Below are positions 8,403-15,800 of a stretch of DNA of 41,530 bases, piece by piece. The notes below the pieces were generated by a model. It ran no database searches. It saw only the letters and a program-made list of their open reading frames with translations, and was not told the origin of the DNA. The DNA comes from Chloroflexota bacterium (GTDB taxonomy: Bacteria; Chloroflexota; Anaerolineae; 4572-78; J111), in the NCBI GenBank assembly GCA_016860845.1, contig BOKF01000070.1, forward strand, positions 1 to 41,530, in the 5' to 3' direction. The translations under genes were made by a program, and so were the position numbers. Within the stretch, counting starts at the first letter, position 1. The number at the start of each line of letters is the position of its first letter.

Positions 8403-8728
8403 GAGAGATGCCTCACCTTCGGGTGAGGCGCTCTTTTTTCCTCGCCTATCGTTCTATTTCGTTCCATTTCGTTCCACGTAGGGGGGAGAGAGGGTGCGTC
8501 GGGGTCAGCGAGCGTTGAATTTTTTTTCACGACATTCGTGTGAGGGAGTGTCACTTTCTCCCTCGGCGTCCCCTATCCGATGTGACCATAAGCCTCTGTA
8601 TCCCCCTTGGGGGGAAAAGGCTTCCCTCTCCCCCTATGGTTCTCTATAGGCTTACTCTTATGCCCTTCCCTCCACTCACTCTATCCCCCTCCAGGGGATA
8701 ATCAATCACTCCCGAAAGGACCTGTCCA
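8403..8728. other. Intergenic region with short direct repeats
   Basis: After the terminator there are three tandem 10-bp units (TCGTTCTATT, TCGTTCCATT, TCGTTCCACG) at about 8448-8477, followed by C- and G-rich palindromes (CCCCCTTGGGGGG near 8606, CCCCCTCCAGGGG near 8689). A similar AGGCTTCTGTATCCCCC string occurs near 16556. No gene is supported. Confidence 0.5.
8411..8440 (+). terminator. Intrinsic terminator
   Basis: GCCTCACC-TTCG-GGTGAGGC stem with a stable tetraloop followed by GCTCTTTTTT, directly after the stop at 8402. Confidence 0.9.
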
Positions 8729-8863
8729 ATGACCCGCTTCCAGAAAACCATCTTTGCATTGATGATCCCCCTGTACTTCTTCGCCAGGGAGTATCCCGTG
8801 AAGTTCAACAGCATTGCTTATGCTCAGATCAGCGTCAAGCCTATTGTTCTCACAATCAAATAA
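8729..8863 (+). CDS. 44-residue small hydrophobic protein
   Basis: A short frame with the typical CGAAAGGA leader 8 nt before its ATG. The N-terminus is hydrophobic (TIFALMIPLYFF), consistent with a membrane helix or signal sequence, followed by a short polar tail. The ribosome-binding site and the terminator just after it argue for a real gene. Function unknown. Confidence 0.6.
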   Translation: MTRFQKTIFALMIPLYFFAREYPVKFNSIAYAQISVKPIVLTIK

Positions 8864-8879
8864 CTCTGACCCGATCAGC

Positions 8880-8960
8880 CTACTATTCCCCAGAGCGCTT
8901 CGCCTCCCCTTGGGGGATTGCCGCGAAGCCAGGCGGGGGGAATAGTAGGTTTTTTCTTTT
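8880..8960 (+). terminator. Long-arm terminator with GC-rich internal palindromes
   Basis: CTACTATTCCCC pairs with GGGGAATAGTAG, enclosing GCTTCGCCTCCCC-TTG-GGGG and GCGAAGC elements, followed by GTTTTTTC. Similar GCTTCGC/GGGG intergenic blocks occur near 10440, 11600, 16575 and 34725. Confidence 0.7.
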
Positions 8961-8995
8961 TCAATCTTACCCTTACCCACGAAAGGACTTATCCT

Positions 8996-9292
8996 ATGAC
9001 TACCCGTACTTTCTGCTTCACTCAGCCTGACCTGACCGGCGTTGAGCGCATCGGCTGGTATGCTGAAGCCTTGACCTTTGCGGTCGTTGTTAGGTTCAAC
9101 GATGGCGTCGAGGTCAAAGGCTCATTATCCGGCGTTGGCTTTCAGACCCTCTATAACCACGTTGAGGCAGCTCGCATCCCCTGGATAGCCCTCTGCCCTT
9201 ACTGCAAGGCTAACCCTGGCTCGCATCGCTGGACGCTCGATGGTGACAGCATCATTATCTGCCAGGACTGTGCTGAGGTCGAGGAGCGGTGA
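8996..9292 (+). CDS. Small zinc-ribbon protein
   Basis: 98 residues with a CACGAAAGGA leader. The C-terminal third has CPYC ... CQDC with 25 residues between the pairs, a probable zinc ribbon. The N-terminal part is beta-rich (FAVVVRFNDGVEVKGSL). Nucleic-acid binding or a protein-protein adaptor role is plausible but unproven. The stop overlaps the start of the DUF4326 gene (TGATG), so the two are translationally coupled. Confidence 0.7.
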   Translation: MTTRTFCFTQPDLTGVERIGWYAEALTFAVVVRFNDGVEVKGSLSGVGFQTLYNHVEAARIPWIALCPYCKANPGSHRWTLDGDSIIICQDCAEVEER

Positions 9293-9648
9293 TGATTAAC
9301 GTCGTCTCTCAAAAGTGGTATGGCAAAGCGAAGCGAGCGACCGATGTCTACATTGGCCGGCCTTCGCTCCTGGGTAATCCCTATGCAGCCAAGCCCTCCA
9401 AGTACGCCCAGCAGAGCGTTAGCTCTGACGCTGAAGCCGTAGCCCAATATCGGCTATGGCTCAGAGAACAGTATCGCACCAATCCTGAGATTAGGGCCGA
9501 GCTGCTGCGCCTGGCCCGGCTCTATCAGGAGACGGGTGTCCTACATCTCGTTTGTTGGTGCAAGCTCAAGGTCAACGATGATACACCCTGTCACGGCGAT
9601 GTCATTCGTGAGGCCATTGAGGGCATTATTGCCAAGCGCCTGGTCTAA
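9292..9648 (+). CDS. DUF4326-family protein
   Basis: 118 residues from the ATG overlapping the previous stop; a GTG one codon earlier is possible. The order VVSQKWYGKAKR...YIGRPSLLGNPY...AVAQYRLWL...LVCWCK...PCHGDVIREAI matches the DUF4326 signature, with IGRP-LGNP near the start, an arm of helices, then CWC and PCHGD. This family is common in phages and has no assigned biochemical role; the Cys/His pattern suggests metal binding. A terminator containing the 12-bp palindrome follows. Confidence 0.85.
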   Translation: MINVVSQKWYGKAKRATDVYIGRPSLLGNPYAAKPSKYAQQSVSSDAEAVAQYRLWLREQYRTNPEIRAELLRLARLYQETGVLHLVCWCKLKVNDDTPCHGDVIREAIEGIIAKRLV

Positions 9649-9673
9649 GGCTCCCCTGAGCTTGTCGAAGGGC

Positions 9674-9720
9674 AATCCACCTAAATTCTTCCACGTGGAA
9701 GGGTTTAGGTGGATTTTTTC
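9674..9720 (+). terminator. Terminator built around TTCCACGTGGAA
   Basis: AATCCACCTAAA ... TTTAGGTGGATT arms with the palindrome TTCCACGTGGAA (9689-9700) near the loop, followed by TTTTTC. Confidence 0.85.
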
Positions 9721-9786
9721 TTTTGAAGAATCTGGTCGCCTCAAGCGAGGCGGCTTTTAATTTTATCCCACGAAAGGAATCGAACG

Positions 9787-10395
9787 ATGTCTATCAATCT
9801 CTCCAAAGCCCAATCCATCCAGGTCCTGCCGCCTGCCCCTGGCTACCACAGCGCCACCGCTATTGTGACCTACAAGAGCGGCCAGCAGCGCCGGCACTCC
9901 ATCGCCTCGGACGGCCAGGGCAGCGTCCTGCTCGACCAGGCCCGCGAGGCCGGCATCGAGGTCACGGGCTACGGCCCGTTCATCAACTGGTGCGACTGGT
10001 GCGGCGAGCGCCCGGCTGCCCCTGGTGAACCCTGCGATGTCTGCCGCAAGCTCGGCGCTGGCCCGGCCTTCCGCTACGAGCAGACCGGCAAGGGCCAACC
10101 GGCTCCTGAATCTACGCCTGAGCCTGAGACGGTGGCCTTCATCTCCCTGGTGGAGATGCTCGGCCTGACCCCTGAGCAGGCCAAGCACCTCGAAGGTGTG
10201 GACCGGCTCAACTTCTGGCGCAACGGCTCGCTCAACGTCCAGGCCCAACACGGCTGCCGCGGCATAAAGCTGGCCTGTCCCGCAGCCAAAATAACCGATG
10301 TCGACCTGGTGCTGTTCTTCCTGGCCTGGGGCTGGGAGCAGCTCGGCCAGAAGCTGTACTTCAAGCCCAATGCGGCCTCCCTGGTTCGCATCTAA
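9787..10395 (+). CDS. Hypothetical protein with Cys4 zinc finger
   Basis: 202 residues with a CACGAAAGGA leader. Residues about 68-86 contain CDWCGERP...CDVC, a likely zinc-binding knuckle. A Pro/Glu-rich linker (about 104-116) separates it from a C-terminal domain with FISLVEMLGLTPEQAKHLEG, possibly helix-turn-helix-like, and a final aromatic-rich part (FFLAWGWEQLGQKLYF). No family recognised. It is probably a DNA- or RNA-associated accessory protein of the element. A long terminator follows and a tRNA-like gene lies 105 nt downstream. Confidence 0.65.
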   Translation: MSINLSKAQSIQVLPPAPGYHSATAIVTYKSGQQRRHSIASDGQGSVLLDQAREAGIEVTGYGPFINWCDWCGERPAAPGEPCDVCRKLGAGPAFRYEQTGKGQPAPESTPEPETVAFISLVEMLGLTPEQAKHLEGVDRLNFWRNGSLNVQAQHGCRGIKLACPAAKITDVDLVLFFLAWGWEQLGQKLYFKPNAASLVRI

Positions 10396-10401
10396 TCTCT
10401 T

Positions 10402-10485
10402 AACCCCAAGGCTCCTCGCTCCGCACCCCTAAAGGGTGCGCGAAGCGCGAAGGGCTTTGGGGTCAGTAAGGTTTTTCTTTTTGTT
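10402..10485 (+). terminator. Large imperfect terminator hairpin
   Basis: ACCCCAAGG pairs with the CTTTGGGGT side, enclosing CACCCCTAAAGGGTG and GCGCGAAGCGCG palindromes, then GTTTTTC. It belongs to the same family of GC-rich intergenic hairpins as at 8880. Confidence 0.7.
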
Positions 10486-10500
10486 CCTGGCCTGCTGCCT

Positions 10501-10572
10501 GCACCCGATGTAGCGCGGTAGTGGTACTAGGCTCTAATCCAGCTAATTGGGTTCGACTCCCGATTGGGTGCG
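10501..10572 (+). tRNA. tRNA-like gene, apparent CUA (amber) anticodon
   Basis: GCACCCG pairs with TGGGTGC as the acceptor stem. The T-arm TTGGG-TTCGACT-CCCGA is canonical. A GTAG...CTA D-arm with GGTAGTGG in the loop is plausible. The anticodon loop reads CTCTAAT, giving anticodon CUA with the expected T33 and A37, but its stem is weak (GG/CC plus one wobble). There is one extra nucleotide between T-stem and acceptor. An 11-bp inverted repeat (GTTCCTGGCCT / AGGCCAGGAAC) encloses the whole unit. The arm pattern resembles tRNA-Gln. It could be a degenerate tRNA. Confidence 0.5.
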
Positions 10573-10648
10573 GACACAAGGCCAGGAACGAATCTTATTC
10601 AATCTATTCTCATTCAATCTATTCTCATTCAACGAAAGGAATTTCCCA

Positions 10649-10801
10649 ATGAAACGCTCCAAACTGACCCCCAAACAAACCATCGTGATGTTCTTGATCG
10701 GCCTCATTGCGATGATGACGATGGCCTGTGGCGAACCCGGCGACGCGATGGATTTAACCTGCGCGGCCAATCCCTTCGACACCCATTGCGATGCCAACTA
10801 G
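10649..10801 (+). CDS. Small predicted lipoprotein, paralogue 1
   Basis: 50 residues with an AACGAAAGGA leader. A basic start (MKRSKL) is followed by a hydrophobic stretch ending in MTMAC-G, a probable lipobox, so the mature protein would be a short lipid-anchored peptide of about 25 residues (DLTCAANPFDTHCDAN at the end). It is a clear paralogue of the next gene (shared KLxPKQTIV and TMACGxPxD). Small phage or plasmid lipoproteins often act in exclusion or envelope modification; the role here is unknown. Confidence 0.7.
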   Translation: MKRSKLTPKQTIVMFLIGLIAMMTMACGEPGDAMDLTCAANPFDTHCDAN

Positions 10802-10833
10802 GCTCAAGGCCACTCCACAACTTCATAGCCCGT

Positions 10834-10866
10834 AATCCCTCGCCACGATGGGCGAGGGATTTTTTA
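10834..10866 (+). terminator. Intrinsic terminator
   Basis: AATCCCTCGCC-ACGAT-GGGCGAGGGATT followed by TTTT, between the two lipoprotein genes. Confidence 0.9.
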
Positions 10867-10903
10867 TTCAACCTTTATCTCTCCCATGAAAGGACAATAC
10901 CCA

Positions 10904-11047
10904 ATGAGACACTCCAAGCTCTCCCCCAAGCAAACCATCGTCCTGTTCCTGGCCGCTCTGGCCCTGTTCGCCACGATGGCGTGTGGCGCGCCCAGCGACG
11001 ATTACTCCTGCCCCAATTGTGACATCACCTGGCAGGGAGGCTTCTAA
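10904..11047 (+). CDS. Small predicted lipoprotein, paralogue 2
   Basis: 47 residues with a ATGAAAGGACAA leader. MRHSKLSPKQTIV is followed by a hydrophobic stretch and the lipobox-like LFATMAC-G, then a short mature part with CPNC. It is paralogous to the preceding gene. The two genes are separated by a terminator and each has its own ribosome-binding site, so they may be expressed independently. The CxxC in the mature part could bind metal or form a disulfide. Confidence 0.7.
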   Translation: MRHSKLSPKQTIVLFLAALALFATMACGAPSDDYSCPNCDITWQGGF

Positions 11048-11050
11048 GCA

Positions 11051-11266
11051 ATGGCGCTCACCCTCATTCGCCCCGGCGAAAAGCTGGTCTACTCCACCCG
11101 CTGGCTTGACCCCGATGCAGACCGCAACGATGCGCCGGCCGACTTAATCACCATTGAAGTTGTCATCCACGACAAACAGCATGATGAACGACTCGAAGCA
11201 CTCTCCCAGCGACCCAACCTGTTCAACTTTCTCAAAAGCGAAGTGCGCTCCCGCGCCTTCGCTTAA
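11051..11266 (+). CDS. Small hypothetical protein
   Basis: 71 residues, starting 3 nt after the lipoprotein stop and using a GGGAGG site inside the preceding gene, so it is probably co-expressed with it. It is a mixed beta/alpha small protein (TLIRPGEKLVYSTRWL..., then LITIEVVIHDKQHDERLEAL). No family recognised. Confidence 0.6.
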   Translation: MALTLIRPGEKLVYSTRWLDPDADRNDAPADLITIEVVIHDKQHDERLEALSQRPNLFNFLKSEVRSRAFA

Positions 11267-11280
11267 ATTTCAATCCAATT

Positions 11281-11320
11281 GGCGTTACCCTGAAAGACAG
11301 AGTAACGCCTCACTTTTTTT
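11281..11320 (+). terminator. Intrinsic terminator
   Basis: GGCGTTAC ... GTAACGCC followed by TCACTTTTTTT. Confidence 0.9.
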
Positions 11321-11333
11321 GGAGGCTTATCCC

Positions 11334-11507
11334 ATGACCCACGCTCAAAAATTAGACCTGATTGACCGGGTGATCAACCGAATGGTCACCGATCAGCTCA
11401 AGGAGATGGAGCAAAAACTCCGCGCCCAACAGTCTCAGGCCAACCAGCTTCAATATCAGTACGGTAAAGTACGGCCTATTCAGGTTCGCGGCCAGGGGTC
11501 TAAGTAG
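11334..11507 (+). CDS. Small coiled-coil-like protein
   Basis: 57 residues preceded by a strong GGAGG. The middle is a charged helix with heptad-like spacing (LIDRVINRMVTDQLKEMEQKL), followed by a Gln-rich and basic tail. It is likely to dimerise. No family is recognised. It lies just upstream of ssb, with a complex GC-rich palindromic stretch between them (11525-11625). Confidence 0.6.
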   Translation: MTHAQKLDLIDRVINRMVTDQLKEMEQKLRAQQSQANQLQYQYGKVRPIQVRGQGSK

Positions 11508-11655
11508 ATTTTTTCTTATTTAATCCGGCTCTCACGACGCCTCGGACGACCCCTGGGAGGACCCCAAGGGGTCAGCCCGCAGGGGTACCTGGACAGTCCC
11601 CCAAGGGGAGGCGAAGCGCTCTGAAGGGCCACACACGAAAGGATGGATTATCACC

Positions 11656-12084
11656 ATGTCCGGTTATCAAAAACTGATTCTCGTCGGTAATTTAGGCGGC
11701 GACCCTGAGATGCGCTACACTTCCAGCGGCCAGGCCGTCACCAACTTCCGCATGGCCGTCAACAGCAATTGGACGGCCGCCGATGGCAGCGCCCAGGAAG
11801 AAACCACCTGGTTCCGCATCACCGTCTGGGGCAAACAGGCCGAAACCTGCAACCGCTACCTCAGCAAAGGCCGCCAGGTCTTGGTTGAAGGTAAACTGAG
11901 CTTCGACCGCGAAACGGGCGGCCCCAAGGTTTGGGACGACCAGAACGGCAAAGCGCGGGCCAGCTTCGAGGTCAACGCCTTCGATGTCAAGTTCCTGGGC
12001 AGCGGCAACAGCAACGGCAATAATCGCTCGGCTTCAGTGGCCAACGACGTGGAAGAACTGCAAGAGGACGAGATCCCGTTCTAA
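11656..12084 (+). CDS. ssb: Single-stranded DNA-binding protein
   Basis: 142 residues with an N-terminal OB fold (KLILVGNLGGDPEMRYTSSGQAV..., TTWFRITVWGKQAE, YLSKGRQVLVEGKL). A Gly/Asn/Ser linker leads to the acidic tip DEIPF, which recruits DNA-processing partners in bacterial SSBs. It coats single strands during replication, recombination and repair. The start follows ACACGAAAGGA and a terminator follows the stop, so it forms a monocistronic unit. Length and motifs are typical for the family. Confidence 0.95.
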   Translation: MSGYQKLILVGNLGGDPEMRYTSSGQAVTNFRMAVNSNWTAADGSAQEETTWFRITVWGKQAETCNRYLSKGRQVLVEGKLSFDRETGGPKVWDDQNGKARASFEVNAFDVKFLGSGNSNGNNRSASVANDVEELQEDEIPF

Positions 12085-12094
12085 CCACGAAATC

Positions 12095-12128
12095 AAAAAG
12101 CGTAGGGGCATCACCCCTACGCTTTTTT
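12095..12128 (+). terminator. Intrinsic terminator of ssb
   Basis: AAAAAGCGTAGGGG ... CCCCTACGC followed by eight T residues. Confidence 0.95.
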
Positions 12129-12220
12129 TTGAACGCTTATCCCCCCGTTGGCTAAAGTTCTTTTTTTTCAAAATCATAGATCAAGCCCATAGATTGACCT
12201 TCTGATTTCCCCTCGCTGAT

Positions 12221-12236
12221 TTCCCCAATTGGGGAA
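12221..12236. repeat. 16-bp palindrome TTCCCCAATTGGGGAA, copy 3
   Basis: Exact copy 82 bp upstream of the rnhA start. A hairpin with a T-run (12244-12287) lies between them. Confidence 0.95.
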
Positions 12237-12317
12237 TCCGCAGCGCCTGCCTCTCCGGGCTGGGGGGAGGTAGGCGTTTTCTTTTTTCGCCCAAATTTAT
12301 CCCAAAGGAGCTTTCCC

Positions 12318-12899
12318 ATGACAACCTATTTTACCACCATCTACACCGACGGCGGCGCTTCACCCAATCCCGGCGAGGGCGCTTACGTCGCTATCCTCCA
12401 AAACGGCGACCGGGCCGCAGCGGTGCGCGGCTACGCGCCTCACGCCACCAACCAGCAGATGGAGCTGGCCGCGGTCATCGCCGGCCTCCATGTCCTCAAA
12501 TCCACGCGCATCCCGGTCCACATCTACACCGACAGCCAGTACGTCCAGGGCGGCGCTTCGATGTGGATCAAAGGCTGGCGCAAAAACGGCTGGAAAACCA
12601 CCAGCGGTTCGCCCCTGGCCAATGTGGAACTGTGGCAGGAACTGGACCAGGTAATGAACAACTATGTCATCTCCTGGTTCAAAGTGGATGGTCACGCCGG
12701 CGTCCAAATGAACGTCAAGGCCGACCACATGGTTCAGGACACCCGCCAGGCCCTCGGCATCGCCAGCCGCTACCAGATCGTAGATATCCCCACGATTGAA
12801 TCGCCCTGGCACTTCACCCAATTTCAAACCCGGCAGACCCGGCCCGAAGTGAATTATCTGCGCGACCGCTTCGCTGGCTTACTGAAAGGACCCCAATGA
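12318..12899 (+). CDS. rnhA: Ribonuclease HI
   Basis: 193 residues, with the AAAGGAG leader and ATG at 12318. The four catalytic carboxylates are present: D11 (IYTDGGAS), E49 (QMELAAV), D72 (IYTDSQYV) and D136 (VKADHM), plus the conserved histidine in VDGHAG. It hydrolyses RNA in RNA-DNA hybrids, for example primers and R-loops. About 40 residues follow the catalytic domain, longer than the minimal enzyme and of unknown role. Its stop overlaps the start of the polymerase-like gene (ATGA), so the two are translationally coupled, which suits a shared role with RNA made on DNA. Confidence 0.93.
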   Translation: MTTYFTTIYTDGGASPNPGEGAYVAILQNGDRAAAVRGYAPHATNQQMELAAVIAGLHVLKSTRIPVHIYTDSQYVQGGASMWIKGWRKNGWKTTSGSPLANVELWQELDQVMNNYVISWFKVDGHAGVQMNVKADHMVQDTRQALGIASRYQIVDIPTIESPWHFTQFQTRQTRPEVNYLRDRFAGLLKGPQ

Positions 12900-15800
12900 C
12901 TATCCAAATCCTGTCCCCTGAAACACACGTTCATATCGCCGTCATCAACGGCGACGGTGAAATCACCGCCTGGCAGTTTATGCCCTTCTTCACCCTGGCC
13001 GACCTGTATCCGCAGCGGGTGAAGTGGATGCTCAACCGGACCACGCTGACCCGGCCCGACGCCGAAGAAACGCTGCGCAACGTGCGCGTGTTCACTGGCG
13101 TGGTCTACTTGAAGCTGTCCGAAACTGAGGAGCAGGAACTCCAGGATGGTAAAACCGGGCTGATTGACGCGCCGATCCAGGTGACCTATCCCAACGGCGA
13201 GCGCGAATCCTTCGTCCTCAACTCGCTCTGGTCCTCAGCCACCAAAAACCAGACCCTGACCGGCTACAGCCACGAAATCAACGCGGCCTTGCGCAAAATC
13301 TACAACTATGCCGAAGCCGGCGTCAGGGCTGGCCGCGGAACGCGCGGCGGCTTTGCCAACGGGAAAGTGAAAGATTATCCGATTCGCTTTATCCCAATGG
13401 GAACTAACTTGGTGCTGGCCCCTGATGTCTCGAAACCTATGGGCGACGGCGAGTTTATCATCCGGCAAAGTGATGCCGCCCCCCTGCGCCGGGCGCTGGT
13501 TTGCAAACCGTTCAGCCTGGAACAGTGGCGCTTCAGCACCCAAATTGCCTCGCAAGTGAAGCACCCCGATGATAAAGAGAGCGTGATTTATGAACTCCTG
13601 CCCCACGTCGCCCAGGGCATCGAGCGAATCAACGACCACTCCGAGTTCATCGCCCACGCTTTCAAATTCGGGATGAAAGAGGAATCCCGCGAGCGGCTGC
13701 TGGAACTCTCGGACACGATGTACGAGCATCCCGACCTCAATCTCTCCCTCTCACCGGACAAGGCCCGCGCGATCTTCGACACCATCACCACCGGCAAGCC
13801 CAAGAGCATCCAGGGCTTCATCGCTATGGCCGGCCCAACGAAGCAAACCGCCTACTATCCGTCGGCGGCCACCCGCTTCGCCAAGAGTGAACTCAGGCTG
13901 CTGGCCCGCTATCCGGTCAACAACAGCCGCTGCATTATGCCGGTCATTGGGGTCCAGGAAGGTCCGATCTCTGACTTTCTGAACCGCGTTGAGCAGTTTC
14001 AAGGCACGATGTTTGGCATGGATGAAACCGGGCGCCGCTTTATGGCCGTCGGCCAATTCATCGTGGTGCCGGATGAGTGCTTCCCGGCCGGCTTTGAAGA
14101 TGTCAAAATCCTGGCCTGCTCCAAGAACATCAAAGCCTATTCCACGTGGAAAGCGGCGGCTGATGTTAAAGCGACTCAGGATGGCGACACCTTGATGAAG
14201 CTCACCGGCTATATCTCGGTCTGCCAATGGGCGCACCGGCTCAACGCGGTCATGGTGGACCCCGACACCTGGAAGGAAGCCAACGGCGATTTTGATTTCG
14301 ATGAAGGTGAGGATATCCCCGAAGTCGAGTTTTCGCTGACCTACAACGCCTTCCTGCGCGAATGGCTCAACACCGCCGGCCTGGCCGTCTCCAAGCTGCC
14401 CAAAATCTACACCTTTGACGAAGCGAACGCGCCCCGCGCCAAGACCCTGGTGGACACCCTGGCCGGCGCGGTCGCGGTCGGGATGGCCGCCAACGATAAC
14501 CTGCTCATTCTGAACGCTGACCCTCGTATGTGGAGTAATATAGCTACACGAATTGCAACTGACGACTACTTCTATGCTCAGATGGTTGGCAAGGGCTACA
14601 TCGTCGAGGATTATCCAGAGGCTATGGTTGAGTGGATGATGGAAATCTGTGAGTGCGATGAGGAAGCAGCCCAGCGGGTGATCAGAATGTTCTATGTCCT
14701 GAGCTTCTTTGTCCAGTGTGGCGTGGATGGCTTCAAAACCAACCTCGACAACATTGGGGGAATGAAAGCACTCACCAAGGAAATAGGCCGGGTCTGGAAG
14801 CTGCTGACCGAGGAGCTGGTCCTGTCCGCGCGGCTGATCGCCTTCAATCCCAAGAAGTCCCCGACCGCGCTGCGCGACCGGGAGCATCTGCCCCAGTTCG
14901 ACGAGGATGAAGAAACCTTTGGCGTCTCCGAATCCCTGATGAAGATGGCGATCAACGGCTTTGCCTGGGATGGCCTGCTCTGCCGCCTGGAAGTGCCGGA
15001 GTATCTCTATCTCGGCGCGCTACCCGATGCATTCAAGTTCTTTGCCATTGGCCCGCGCACCGGCGAAGAGCTGGAAGCCTGCCGCCTGATCCGCAAAATC
15101 TGCCGCGACGAGCTGGCCCGGCGCTCGATGATGACTCCAGGGGATTGGGCCATCTTCGCAGATAAGGTCTGGACGCCCTTACTGGTGGACTTCCACGACA
15201 ACGCCCGGATCGTCCTGCGTTACAATCGCACCATCAGCGAGGGTAGGGTGGTCTACAGTGTGGCCAAAGAACGCAAGTTCCCCACCCTGGCCGGCATCTC
15301 CTGGGAACGGATCGCCCACTTGCTCTGGTTCGCCTTTCACGATACCGGCGGCAAATCGGTTGGTTCGGCGATCCCGCTGTTTTGGGTCGAGGAACTCCGG
15401 CCGCACCTGTTCGACTTGCTCCAGTTCCAGCCGGGCCGGCTCGATCTGAAAGACGAGTTTCGCCAAGTGGTAGTCGGTGTGGATAAAGCCGGCATCGAGC
15501 GCGGCAAGACCTACCTGGTGGATGTCCGCATCGAGCACGTGCAAGAGGAAATCGTCGTCGGTAAAGATGACGAAGGCAAGGACGTGACGATGCTGGCCCA
15601 ACGCAGCCGGAACACTATCGAGTTCCAAGACGGCTGTTACCTCATGTTCCCCAAGGATGGCCCGCTCTTGGGCGGGGCGCGTTTCAGCCTGACCCTTGAA
15701 CGCAATGGCTCCCGCGACATCGGCCATTTTGTGCGGGCGATTCCGGTCACCGGCCTGGACCTGGCCGCGCGGCTGGAATCCCTCAAGGCCCAATTCGAGC

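Noticed and set aside
8880..8960. Possible CRISPR-like repeats among the GCTTCGC/GGGG palindromes (also near 10440, 11600, 16575, 34725)
   Set aside because: Copies vary in sequence and spacing, sit singly at gene ends and form terminators. There are no regular spacers and no cas gene.
10501..10572. Global UAG recoding driven by the amber-type tRNA
   Set aside because: Many genes with good starts and terminators end at TAG, and I found no conserved gene interrupted by an in-frame TAG. Only local read-through remains possible.
13751..14887. 378-codon minus-strand frame opposite the polymerase-like gene
   Set aside because: It is a GC-driven antisense frame of a strongly coding plus-strand gene, without a ribosome-binding site or any recognisable motif.
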